Source: CAUZIZ01 sp965218775
GTDB taxonomy: Bacteria; Acidobacteriota; UBA6911; RPQK01; JAJDTT01
NCBI GenBank assembly: GCA_965218775.1
Contig: CBDCLS010000004.1
Location: 124,001-188,000, forward strand
DNA length: 64,000 nt
Direction of reading: 5' to 3'
Shown: piece after piece, positions 41,557 through 49,588 of the stretch
How the letters are laid out: every line of letters begins with the position of its first letter
How positions within the stretch are numbered: position 1 is the stretch's first letter
Program-made: the position numbers and the translations under genes
The notes under the pieces: generated by a model
Told to the model about the DNA's origin: nothing
Database searches by the model: none
Seen by the model: only the letters and a program-made list of their open reading frames with translations

Positions 41557-42816
41557 TCAACCGACCGAGTAGGTCTTCCCCAGAAGGTCTTCCTGGGACT
41601 CATACCACTCTCGGAAAATCTGGAGATTGGGGCGCAAGAGCGCATCGACATCGAAGCGAGAGGCAAAAAGATCCTGGCTCTTGTAGCCATTGCCGGTGAT
41701 CCCGACGACGACGGTCTCATCTGGCTTGATGCGCTTCTGCCGAATGAGCTTGATCGCCACTGCCAGGGTGGTGCCGCCGGCGGGTTCTGTGAAAATCCCC
41801 TCTTTTTTCGCCAACAGCTCGATCGCATCGATGATCTCCTGATCTGTGGCAACGTCCCCCCAGCCCCCTGAGGTCCGGACTTCCTCAAGAACATAGCGTC
41901 CATCGGCCGGATCCCCGATGGCGATCGACTTGGCAATGGTCTTGGGTTTCTCGGGATTGGTGTAGTCCAGGCCCTGATGCAGCGCCCTGACCACAGGAGC
42001 ACAGCCATCCGCCTGGGCACAGTGAATCTTACACTCTCCTTCTACCCATCCCAGAGCCCTCAAATCCTTAAATGAGGTTGCGACTCGAGGTAGGAGGGTA
42101 CCCCCAGCGGTGGGCAGTACCAGGTGGTCGGGCAGTCTCCATCCCAGCTGCTCACAAATCTCATACCCCAGGGTCTTCGCTCCTTCGGTGTAATAAGGAC
42201 GCAGGTTCACATTGACGAAACCCCACCCATAGTGGTCTCCGATCTCTGCGCACAGGCGATTGACGTCGTCGTAGTGCCCTTCGAGCGCCACCACGCTGGG
42301 TCCGTAGATGAGCGATCCCGAGATCTTGGCAGGCTCGGTGTCGCGTGGGATGAAGATCAGACAGGGATAACCGGTGCGGGCACAGTGTGCGGAGACAGAA
42401 TTTCCCAAATTGCCAGTCGAGGCGCAGGCAAAGACTTCGTACCCCAACTCAGCCCCCCTACTCAGTGCCACCGAGACCACCCGATCTTTGTAGGAGAAGG
42501 TCGGATGGTTGACCGAATCGTCTTTGAGATAGAGGTTTCGTATGCCTAGTTCCGTGGCGAGTCGATCAGCCTTGACCAGGGGCGTAAAGCCCGAGTGAAA
42601 GCCCGTCAGAGGCTCCCCCTCCAGGGGCAGTAGTTCACGGTAGCGCCAAATATTGGGATCTCGTTCGGCGATGATGTCCGGAGTCAGACTGGCCTTGATC
42701 CCATCGAAATCGTATTGCACTTCCAAAGGACCGAAGCATTCCATACAGACAAAGCTACGATCAGCAGGATACTCGGTACCGCACTCTTTGCAGCGTAAAC
42801 CCTTCAGATAGCTCAT
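41557..42816 (-). CDS. Threonine-synthase-family PLP enzyme under SAM-riboswitch control
   Basis: 419 residues from ATG 42816 (MSYLKGLRCKECGTEYP), chosen over 42846 because GAGAGGCGAGAG lies just before it. An N-terminal zinc-ribbon-like part (CKECG...CMECFG) precedes the fold type II core: the PLP lysine is in VNHPTFSYKDRVVSVAL, ASTGNLGNSVSAH is the phosphate/substrate loop, and LPTAGGTLLPRVAT binds PLP phosphate. By homology this is threonine synthase. A SAM-I aptamer and terminator stand directly upstream, which is unexpected for threonine synthesis and fits a methionine-branch role, for example making homocysteine from O-phosphohomoserine. I therefore give no gene symbol. Confidence 0.88.
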   Translation of the reverse strand: MSYLKGLRCKECGTEYPADRSFVCMECFGPLEVQYDFDGIKASLTPDIIAERDPNIWRYRELLPLEGEPLTGFHSGFTPLVKADRLATELGIRNLYLKDDSVNHPTFSYKDRVVSVALSRGAELGYEVFACASTGNLGNSVSAHCARTGYPCLIFIPRDTEPAKISGSLIYGPSVVALEGHYDDVNRLCAEIGDHYGWGFVNVNLRPYYTEGAKTLGYEICEQLGWRLPDHLVLPTAGGTLLPRVATSFKDLRALGWVEGECKIHCAQADGCAPVVRALHQGLDYTNPEKPKTIAKSIAIGDPADGRYVLEEVRTSGGWGDVATDQEIIDAIELLAKKEGIFTEPAGGTTLAVAIKLIRQKRIKPDETVVVGITGNGYKSQDLFASRFDVDALLRPNLQIFREWYESQEDLLGKTYSVG

Positions 42817-42871
42817 GCTCTCGCCTCTCTGGTCTCTTCTGTTCATCTAGAACAGAAGAGATTCCTTGAAC

Positions 42872-42905
42872 AACAAAAAAAGCCCTTTCCTAGACGGAAA
42901 GGGCT
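42872..42905 (-). terminator. Riboswitch expression-platform terminator
   Basis: On the minus strand AGCCCTTTCC (complement of 42896-42905) pairs with GGAAAGGGCT over a five-base loop, followed by a run of seven or more U. It lies between the SAM-I aptamer and the start of the threonine-synthase-like gene, so it is the intrinsic terminator controlled by the riboswitch. Confidence 0.92.
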
Positions 42906-42920
42906 CGGTCGCGTCAGAAC

Positions 42921-43034
42921 GCTTATCTTCCAGACTTGAGCGGCCAGCCCGTCTGCGGGACTTAGCACCGTGCCATTCAAGGGCCGGTTGCCGTGGTATC
43001 TTAGGGCCCGATCCCTCCACCACTCTGGATAAGG
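42921..43034 (-). promoter_or_regulatory. SAM-I riboswitch (S-box) aptamer
   Basis: The minus strand shows the S-box core in order: P1 CCTTATC, AGAGTGGTGGAGGGAT (kink-turn side and P2), CGGCAACC (P3/J34 side), GGTGCTAAGTCC (P3-P4 junction), and GATAAG closing P1. Every strongly conserved block of this class is there. SAM binding normally stabilises P1 and lets the downstream terminator form, turning the gene off. The only gene it can control is the threonine-synthase-like gene. Confidence 0.93.
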
Positions 43035-43046
43035 ACAGAAAATGGG

Positions 43047-43076
43047 ATAATACGGTCAATCTAAACGAGATGTCAA
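43047..43076 (-). promoter_or_regulatory. Promoter of the riboswitch transcript
   Basis: TTGACA (complement of 43071-43076) and TATTAT (complement of 43047-43052) with 18 bp between. The predicted start of transcription near 43040 lies just ahead of the aptamer's first stem. Confidence 0.75.
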
Positions 43077-43137
43077 GGAAATTCTCGAAAGGAGTTCCCC
43101 GAAAGACATCCAGGAACTGTATCGGAAGCAATCGAAA

Positions 43138-44571
43138 ATGGACCCATTGGTCAAGGCAGCTGCGAGTAGCTTCGAGAGGAACTCCCTCTTGAGGCCAGGA
43201 CTGCCTATCGTAATCGCGGTTTCAGGGGGACCGGATTCAGTCGCTTTGGTTCTGGCGCTCGTGGAGCTGCGTCCGATTTGGTCTCTTGACCTGACCGCTG
43301 CCCACGTCAACTACGGCCTGAGAGGCCTAGAATCCGACGAGGACGAGAGCTTTGTTCGCAACCTATGCGCCCGATTGAGCATCCCGCTCCAAGTGCGGAA
43401 TGTAGACTCTTCAATGATTCGGCTCGACCACCAGGGAAACCTGCAGGATAGGGCGCGAAAGATTCGCTACTCCTTCTTCTTCGAAGTAGCAGGACACAGA
43501 AAAGCGGTCGTTGCGACCGGCCATACGCTGGAGGATCAGGCCGAGACCTTTTTGATGAAGTTGATCCGAGGCTCTGGGCCCACAGGCCTCTCGGGCATCT
43601 TCGAAGTTTTGGAGAATCCCCGGTCGGACTCGGTCACCGAATCTACGGTGGTGCGGCCTCTTCTAGAAGTGGGACGTGGGGAAATCCAGGATTATCTGTC
43701 CCGCCAGCATCAACCCTACCGCACCGACCGAAGTAACCAAGATCCGTCCTTCGAACGCAACTGGATCCGACAACAGCTGATCCCCCTGCTGCTCGAAAGG
43801 CTGAATCCCAAGCTGCCCCAAACCCTGGGGCGAACGGCACAGTTGTTTCAGGAGGTTGGCGAATTCTTGAAGAGCGAAGGAGAAAAGGCTTTCGATCGCT
43901 GCAGGATTCAGAACGAGGAACAATCAACGACGATAAGTCTTCGAGTCGACATTCTAAGCCAGCTCCCTCAGATTCTCAGGAAGCAGGTCATTCTGCAGAG
44001 TCTCAGCCTCTACAAGGGTAATCTTCTTGAAATTGGCCAGAGTCACGTGGGCGAGGTTCTCCAGCTGTGCTGCAAACAGAGCGGCAGGGAAGTCCACTTG
44101 CCCGGAAACATTTTGGTCGCTCGCGAGTTTGACCATCTGCGTTTTGGGGAGCAGAAGAAAGCTCAGCCCTTCAACTACGAGCTGGCGATCCCGGGGGAAA
44201 TCTATATCCCAGAGATCCGGAAGCGAGTTGTCCTGCGATCGCCCCGCCCTGAGGTCAAGGAGTCGGGAGCGATCATGCGGCTGCGGGGCAATTCGGTCAG
44301 GGTTAGAAGCCGGCTACCTGGCGATCGATACCGGCTTCCGGGAGAATCTGTAAGGAAGCTGAAAGAGATCCTGATTGAGCGCCGCATCCCCAAGAACGTC
44401 CGGGATACGTTGGTGCTAATTGAAGCGGACGACAGGTTGGCATGGGTTGAAGGATTCCCAGCTGATCCGCCACGAGAACGCCAACCGGCCCACCAAAACA
44501 GCTACGAGGTTGGCGTCTATGATGACACCCTAGAAGAGGTATCCCGTCTAAAAATGAGAAGGATGCCTTAA
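43138..44571 (+). CDS. tilS: tRNA(Ile)-lysidine synthetase
   Basis: 477 residues. The PP-loop SGGPDS at residues 29-34 binds ATP; AAHVNYGLRG, GHTLEDQAETFLMKLIRGSGPTGLSG and the RPLLEVGRGEIQDYL segment are characteristic. The C-terminal tRNA-binding domain is present (VRSRLPGDRYRLPG...KLKEILIERRIPKNVRDTLVLIE). TilS converts the wobble C of tRNA-Ile(CAU) into lysidine, so a tRNA with CAU anticodon nearby is fitting. It is the first gene of the tilS-ftsH-folP-cdaA order and is divergent from the riboswitch transcript. Confidence 0.94.
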   Translation: MDPLVKAAASSFERNSLLRPGLPIVIAVSGGPDSVALVLALVELRPIWSLDLTAAHVNYGLRGLESDEDESFVRNLCARLSIPLQVRNVDSSMIRLDHQGNLQDRARKIRYSFFFEVAGHRKAVVATGHTLEDQAETFLMKLIRGSGPTGLSGIFEVLENPRSDSVTESTVVRPLLEVGRGEIQDYLSRQHQPYRTDRSNQDPSFERNWIRQQLIPLLLERLNPKLPQTLGRTAQLFQEVGEFLKSEGEKAFDRCRIQNEEQSTTISLRVDILSQLPQILRKQVILQSLSLYKGNLLEIGQSHVGEVLQLCCKQSGREVHLPGNILVAREFDHLRFGEQKKAQPFNYELAIPGEIYIPEIRKRVVLRSPRPEVKESGAIMRLRGNSVRVRSRLPGDRYRLPGESVRKLKEILIERRIPKNVRDTLVLIEADDRLAWVEGFPADPPRERQPAHQNSYEVGVYDDTLEEVSRLKMRRMP

Positions 44572-44828
44572 AGAGGAACGAGATATTGGTCGAAACGACA
44601 GGTGTACTCGGCGAGACCGGTAATGGGATTGTGCTGGAACCGGCCTCCCGATGCCTTGGCCCAAACGAGGGGATTTCGGCAAGCTCCTGAGAGTTGCTAC
44701 CGATCCGCTCTTGTTGGCTCCAAGGGAGGGCCGGATAGACAGTCGTCGGAAGGCTTCGGAAATGGCGGGCTGGTGGCCATCCATTTCGAATTCTCGTATA
44801 ATGAGAACCAGTTTCCTATGATACGGTC
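44572..44828. other. Spacer between tilS and ftsH
   Basis: About 260 bp without a recognisable gene, in a place where hpt often sits in other bacteria. The last 55 bp hold the probable ftsH promoter. Confidence 0.5.
44774..44802 (+). promoter_or_regulatory. Probable promoter of the ftsH decoy ORF and ftsH
   Basis: A perfect -10 box TATAAT (44797-44802) is preceded after 17 bp by TGGCCA (44774-44779), a 4 of 6 match to the -35 consensus. Transcription would start about 30 bp before the minigene. Confidence 0.6.
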
Positions 44829-45016
44829 GAGGTTATAGCTTGAACACAACTGCCAAGAATACTCTTTTTTGGATAGTAATGGGTGTTGCGCTTGTCGTAC
44901 TTTGGCAGTTCCTGAGCACTGTGAGGTTATAGCTTGAACACAACTGCCAAGAATATTTTTCTTTGGATCGTCATCATCGTTGCGGTCGTCGTGCTTTGGC
45001 AGTTCCTGAGCACGGT
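44829..45016 (+). repeat. 94-bp tandem duplication of the ftsH 5' end
   Basis: Two adjacent 94-bp copies (44829-44922 and 44923-45016) each contain GAGGTTATAGC, a TTG start and the first 28 codons of ftsH, ending in TTTGGCAGTTCCTGAGCAC. The copies differ mainly in the middle of the membrane helix. Only the second is in frame with the rest of ftsH. Confidence 0.92.
44840..44932 (+). CDS. 30-residue membrane minigene, duplicate of the FtsH N-terminal anchor
   Basis: TTG at 44840, with the same upstream GAGGTTATAGC as ftsH, opens a frame of 30 codons: MNTTAKNTLFWIVMGVALVV and LWQFLSTVRL, then TAG at 44930-44932. The stop sits one base before the TTG of ftsH, inside its ribosome-binding region. 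The peptide is a single membrane helix matching FtsH residues 1-28, with replacements only between hydrophobic residues. It may be translated and coupled to ftsH, or be an inert relic. Confidence 0.5.
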   Translation: MNTTAKNTLFWIVMGVALVVLWQFLSTVRL

Positions 45017-46880
45017 CCAGGACGGTACCTATGATGACCTCACCTATTCGGAGTTCACCCAGAAAGTACAGGACAAAGAAATAGAAAAGATCACCTTGAC
45101 TGGGAATACGATCGAGGGAACCTATCGTCCCACCGATTCCCCCCAGTCCTCACGACCCTTTCGAACGGTTATCCCCAAGGGCTCTGAAGAGACGTTCGCG
45201 ACTACCCTCAACGACCAGGGCGTCAGGGTCACGGTCACGGACGATGAGCAGGGCTCGTGGATCTATGTCCTGCTGACCTCCTGGTTCCCGATCATCCTCT
45301 TCGTAGCCTTCTGGATCTTCCTCATGCGGCAGATGCAGAGCGGAGGCAACAAGGCGTTGTCGTTCGGGAAGAGCCGGGCACGACTGTCCTCCAACCAGCA
45401 GAAGAAGGTGACCTTCAATGACGTGGCCGGAGTCGAGGAGGCGAAAGAAGAACTCCAGGAGATCATTGAGTTCTTGAAGGAGCCCCAGAAGTTCCAGAAG
45501 TTGGGAGGGCGAATTCCGAAAGGGGTGTTGCTCATGGGCCCACCCGGAACCGGAAAAACCCTCATGGCACGTGCCATCGCGGGCGAGGCAAGTGTCCCGT
45601 TCTTCAGCATCAGCGGATCCGATTTCGTCGAAATGTTCGTCGGGGTGGGCGCGAGTCGAGTTCGAGACTTGTTCGAGCAGGGCAAGAAGAACGCTCCCTG
45701 CATCGTTTTCATCGATGAGATTGACGCCGTCGGTCGCCATAGAGGAGCTGGCCTGGGTGGAGGTCACGACGAACGAGAGCAAACCCTCAACCAGCTTCTG
45801 GTCGAGATGGATGGTTTTGAATCGAACGAAGGGGTGATCCTGATTGCGGCCACGAACCGGCCGGACGTGCTGGACCCTGCGCTGCTGCGCCCGGGGCGGT
45901 TTGACCGCCAGGTGGTTGTGACACTTCCCGATATCAAAGGCCGTGACGCTATTCTCAAGGTCCACACGAGAAAGATCCCGTTGTCCGAGGACGCAGACCT
46001 TTCGATCCTGGCAAGAGGAACGCCCGGTTTCTCAGGAGCGCAGCTCGCCAATATGGTCAATGAAGCTGCATTGAACGCCGCGCGCCATGATCGTAAGGCC
46101 GTGGTAATGGTGGATTTCGAGCAGGCGAAAGACAAAGTGCTCATGGGCAAAGAACGCAAGTCCATGATCATGAACGAAGAGGAAAAGAAGAACACGGCCT
46201 ACCACGAGGCCGGCCACGCTCTCGTCGCCTATATGCTGCCCGAGACCGATCCTCTGCACAAAGTAACCATCATTCCGAGAGGACGGGCTCTAGGCGTCAC
46301 CATGCAGCTGCCCGAGGAAGACAAATACAACTACACCAAGAAATACATGGAGGGGTCACTCGCCATTATCATGGGTGGCCGAGCCGCCGAACAGATCTTT
46401 CTCGGAAGTTGCACGACGGGAGCATCCAACGATCTAGAGCGATCCACAGATCTAGCCCGCAAGATGGTCTGTGAGTGGGGTATGAGCACGGAATTGGGCC
46501 CGCTGACCTTCGGCAAGAAGGAAGAGCAAATCTTCCTGGGTCGGGAAATTGCTCAACACCAGGACTACAGCGAAGAAACCGCGGTGAGAATAGACCGGGA
46601 GGTCAAGAAACTGGTTCTTGAAGGGTACTCCCAGGCCGAGGAGATCTTGAAGGCCAACCGCGAACCACTGGTTCGTCTGGCAGAAGCTCTGCTGGAATAC
46701 GAGACCCTGGATCTAGAAGAGATCGCCGCAGTCGTCAAAGGCGAACCCATGAAGGCTCGTGAGGAGCCCGAGCAAGAATCTCCTGAGGAGCCCGAGGCTC
46801 AGCCGGAAAAGCGGGAGCAGGGAGAGGAGAAGACCCTGCCTCCTCTGGTCAAACCCAACGAAAGACCGGCTCCTGCCTGA
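44934..46880 (+). CDS. ftsH: ATP-dependent zinc metalloprotease FtsH
   Basis: 648 residues, start TTG 44934. A membrane helix at about 8-27, a small periplasmic domain, and a second helix at about 108-130 precede the AAA+ module: Walker A GPPGTGKT (about 202), Walker B IVFIDEIDAVG, the second region of homology with ATNRPDVLDPALLRPGRFDR. The protease site HEAGH is near residue 424. It degrades membrane proteins and short-lived regulators. The C-terminal tail is rich in Pro, Glu and Lys. The first 28 codons are duplicated just upstream, which probably affects translation initiation. Confidence 0.96.
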   Translation: MNTTAKNIFLWIVIIVAVVVLWQFLSTVQDGTYDDLTYSEFTQKVQDKEIEKITLTGNTIEGTYRPTDSPQSSRPFRTVIPKGSEETFATTLNDQGVRVTVTDDEQGSWIYVLLTSWFPIILFVAFWIFLMRQMQSGGNKALSFGKSRARLSSNQQKKVTFNDVAGVEEAKEELQEIIEFLKEPQKFQKLGGRIPKGVLLMGPPGTGKTLMARAIAGEASVPFFSISGSDFVEMFVGVGASRVRDLFEQGKKNAPCIVFIDEIDAVGRHRGAGLGGGHDEREQTLNQLLVEMDGFESNEGVILIAATNRPDVLDPALLRPGRFDRQVVVTLPDIKGRDAILKVHTRKIPLSEDADLSILARGTPGFSGAQLANMVNEAALNAARHDRKAVVMVDFEQAKDKVLMGKERKSMIMNEEEKKNTAYHEAGHALVAYMLPETDPLHKVTIIPRGRALGVTMQLPEEDKYNYTKKYMEGSLAIIMGGRAAEQIFLGSCTTGASNDLERSTDLARKMVCEWGMSTELGPLTFGKKEEQIFLGREIAQHQDYSEETAVRIDREVKKLVLEGYSQAEEILKANREPLVRLAEALLEYETLDLEEIAAVVKGEPMKAREEPEQESPEEPEAQPEKREQGEEKTLPPLVKPNERPAPA

Positions 46881-46975
46881 TCGGGCCGACGCTTCTCAAA
46901 GAGCGGCCCGTCTTGCCAACCTCAATCACCGCGCGAGCGGAGACAGCTGAAACCGGAGACTTGTAACCAGCCGCC

Positions 46976-47854
46976 ATGGACAGAAGCGTCCACCTTTTCC
47001 GCGCTCGTGAGAAGGTCTTGGAGCTAGGGCGACACACCCGGATCATGGGAGTCGTCAACGTGACCCCGGACTCGTTTTCGGACGGCGGGCGTTTTCTGGA
47101 TCGATCAGATGCCGTTGACCGCTGCCTGGAACTGGTCGAACAAGGTGCTGACATCATCGACATTGGAGGCGAATCTACCCGGCCGGGGGGAGAACCCATC
47201 GCCGAATCCGTCGAGCTGGATCGGATCCTCCCAGTACTGGAGGATCTGATCGGCAAGGTGAACGCGCTCATTTCGGTCGACACCTATAAGACCGGTGTCG
47301 CGCGGGAAGCTCTCCAGGCCGGCGCCGATATCATCAACAACGTTGGGGCCTTTCAACTGGACCCAGAAGTGGCCCCGGTAGTGGCCAATCATCAAGCGGG
47401 CGTCATCCTCATGCATTCGAGGGGTACTCCTCGAACCATGCAGGAGCAGCCGGCCAGCCCTGATATTCTGGCCGAGATACAGAGCGACCTGAGAGCAGCA
47501 CTTCAGACCGCCTGCGACCACCAAATCGCCCATGATAGAATTGTGCTCGACCCAGGGATCGGATTCGGCAAGACCGCCGAGGACAATCTCAGTATCCTGA
47601 ATCGGCTTTCGTTCCTTCGTGAATTCGAGGTTCCGATCCTCGTCGGGACTTCCAGAAAGAGATTCCTCGGTAAGATTCTGGGCCTTGCGATCGACCAGAA
47701 CTGGAATGGCGAGGGCGTCCTTCCGGGAACGGCAGCGTCGGTAATCATGGCAATCGCGCGGGGTGCACACATCGTCCGAGTACACGACGTCGGGGAGATC
47801 AGGCAATTCGTCCACACCGCTGACGCCATTCTGGCGGAGAGGCAGCTGCCTTGA
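46976..47854 (+). CDS. folP: Dihydropteroate synthase
   Basis: 292 residues. It joins p-aminobenzoate to the pterin diphosphate in folate synthesis. Both family signatures are clear: MGVVNVTPDSFSDGG (about residues 23-37) and DIGGESTRPGGEPI (about 61). The pterin-binding lysine lies in LVGTSRKRFLG and the ending IVRVHDVGEIRQ is standard. It follows ftsH after 95 bp, and its stop overlaps the TTG start of cdaA by four bases, a frequent order in bacteria with c-di-AMP. Confidence 0.96.
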   Translation: MDRSVHLFRAREKVLELGRHTRIMGVVNVTPDSFSDGGRFLDRSDAVDRCLELVEQGADIIDIGGESTRPGGEPIAESVELDRILPVLEDLIGKVNALISVDTYKTGVAREALQAGADIINNVGAFQLDPEVAPVVANHQAGVILMHSRGTPRTMQEQPASPDILAEIQSDLRAALQTACDHQIAHDRIVLDPGIGFGKTAEDNLSILNRLSFLREFEVPILVGTSRKRFLGKILGLAIDQNWNGEGVLPGTAASVIMAIARGAHIVRVHDVGEIRQFVHTADAILAERQLP

Positions 47855-48666
47855 TCTCAGATCTCTTCTCCACCCTATCCCAGCTGGGGCCCCTGGAAAT
47901 CCTCGATATCCTGGTCATCACCTTCCTCATCTATCACGTGCTCCTGCTCATCAAAGGCACAAGAGGCTGGCAGATCACCCTCGGGGTAAGTGCCATCTTT
48001 CTCTTCTACTACCTCACTAGCTACCTCGATCTGCGAACCGTGGAGTGGCTGTTCGCCAACTTCCTCACCTACTTCATCCTGGCATTGATCGTTATTTTCC
48101 AGCAGGAAATCAGACGGGGTCTCGCCGCCATTGGCAGGGGCAGGTTCGTCAGACGTCTGTTTTCCCAGAAGGAGAAACCGGGATTTGAGCAGATCGTGCT
48201 CGCGGCAACCACCCTTTCAGAACGGAAGATCGGTGGCCTGATCGTAATTGAGCGGGGAATCGGCCTGAAGAACTACATAGAAACCGGAATCCAACTGGAC
48301 GCGCTCCTGTCCTACGATCTACTGGTGACGATCTTCAATCCCAAGAGCCCCCTTCACGACGGTGCCATCGTCATCCAGGGCGATCGCATCGCTGCGGCCG
48401 CCTGCTTTCTTCCACTGACCACCAGTCCCTACTTGAGCAAGGAAACCGGGAGTCGGCACCGTGCTGGAATCGGCATCTCCGAGGAATCAGACGCCATCGT
48501 CGTGGTTGTGTCCGAGGAGAACGGACGAATCTCAGCGGTCACCCGTGGACGGATGACCCACAACCTCGACGGCCCCCGTTTGCTGGCGTTCCTTCAAAAG
48601 ACGGCGCATGTCAGTGAGACACTGGATGCAGTCGTCTCCTCCGGACGCCAGCAGGAAGCCGTATGA
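47851..48666 (+). CDS. cdaA: Diadenylate cyclase CdaA (DacA)
   Basis: 271 residues, start TTG 47851. Three N-terminal membrane helices (LEILDILVITFLIYHVLLLI, TLGVSAIFLFYYLTSYL, FLTYFILALIVIFQQEIR) lead into the DAC domain: SPLHDGAIVI with the catalytic DGA near residue 170 and GSRHRAGIG with the RHR motif near 202. It makes c-di-AMP from two ATP at the membrane. Coupled to folP before it and, by a four-base overlap, to the ybbR gene after it; together with glmM this is the conserved c-di-AMP/cell-wall cluster. Confidence 0.96.
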   Translation: MISDLFSTLSQLGPLEILDILVITFLIYHVLLLIKGTRGWQITLGVSAIFLFYYLTSYLDLRTVEWLFANFLTYFILALIVIFQQEIRRGLAAIGRGRFVRRLFSQKEKPGFEQIVLAATTLSERKIGGLIVIERGIGLKNYIETGIQLDALLSYDLLVTIFNPKSPLHDGAIVIQGDRIAAAACFLPLTTSPYLSKETGSRHRAGIGISEESDAIVVVVSEENGRISAVTRGRMTHNLDGPRLLAFLQKTAHVSETLDAVVSSGRQQEAV

Positions 48667-49586
48667 ACTTCCTCCGCGGAATCCTATTGAACAACCTGGG
48701 CTTGAAAGGGATATCCCTAGTTCTTGCCTTCCTGCTGTGGCTTCAGGTAGGCAGCCAGCAGAACTTTCAGCGGACGATCTCAGTGCCACTAGAGTTCTAC
48801 AATCTGGCGGCCGATCTGGAGATTACCGGAGATTACCGCAAAGAGGTAGACGTCATCATTCGCGCCCAGCGTAGGGTCGAATCGGTAGGGCGGATGTCGG
48901 CAGTCATCGATTTCGAGAACGCCAGACCGGGCACGGAGATCATTCCCTTGACCGCCGACAGGAACATCACCAACATTCCTTCTGGGGTCGAGGTACTTGG
49001 AATCATTCCCGCTCGGCTTCGACTGGAACTAGAGCGCATCACCGAAAAGACGGTTCGAGTAGAGCCTGAAATCCAGGGGGAACCTGCTCCAGGCTACCAG
49101 CTTGCCGACGTTCGAGCCTGGCCCGGCGAAGTGACCGTTACGGGACCAGAGTCCAGCGTCGACAAGATGACCAATGCTCGTACCGTTCCAATTGATATCA
49201 GCGGCCGCTCAGCTAGCTTCACCAATAGTGCGGACCTCGATCCTCAAGACCCCCGTTTGCGCGTCGACCTGAGCACCCCGGTCGAAGTAGAGATCGACAT
49301 CGAAGAAGAAAGACGGAAGGTGAGTTTCGCCAGGGTTTCGATTGAAGTCGAACCCAAGAAAGGCGGAGTGCGGCTCCTGACTCGATCCCTGAAGCTGGTG
49401 GGTTCGGTCCCGATCTCCTTTGAGGGCAAGCTCGCAGCTAAGCACTTCCGGGTCCTGGTAAATGTCGCCGATCTCGAACCCAGAGACGAACCCTATGAAC
49501 TGCTCCCTGAGATAATCCCTCCCCAGCCCGGACTATTCCGAGTGGAATCGCTCCAACCTGAAAAGGTGAAAGTGAGAGTTCGATAG
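48663..49586 (+). CDS. YbbR-domain protein (CdaR-like regulator of CdaA)
   Basis: 307 residues. One N-terminal helix (GLKGISLVLAFLLWLQVGSQQ) anchors three to four YbbR repeats on the outside; typical segments are EVTVTGPESSVDKMTNARTVPIDISG and VRVEPEIQGEPAPGYQLADVRAWPG. The protein is thought to tune the cyclase. It overlaps cdaA by four bases and is followed two bases later by glmM, so the three are one translational unit. Repeat number is at the low end for the family. Confidence 0.9.
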   Translation: MNFLRGILLNNLGLKGISLVLAFLLWLQVGSQQNFQRTISVPLEFYNLAADLEITGDYRKEVDVIIRAQRRVESVGRMSAVIDFENARPGTEIIPLTADRNITNIPSGVEVLGIIPARLRLELERITEKTVRVEPEIQGEPAPGYQLADVRAWPGEVTVTGPESSVDKMTNARTVPIDISGRSASFTNSADLDPQDPRLRVDLSTPVEVEIDIEEERRKVSFARVSIEVEPKKGGVRLLTRSLKLVGSVPISFEGKLAAKHFRVLVNVADLEPRDEPYELLPEIIPPQPGLFRVESLQPEKVKVRVR

Positions 49587-49588
49587 GA

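Noticed and set aside
44602..44838. Open frame between tilS and ftsH that could be a missing hpt
   Set aside because: No phosphoribosyltransferase motif (PRPP loop) can be read in any frame. The composition looks non-coding.
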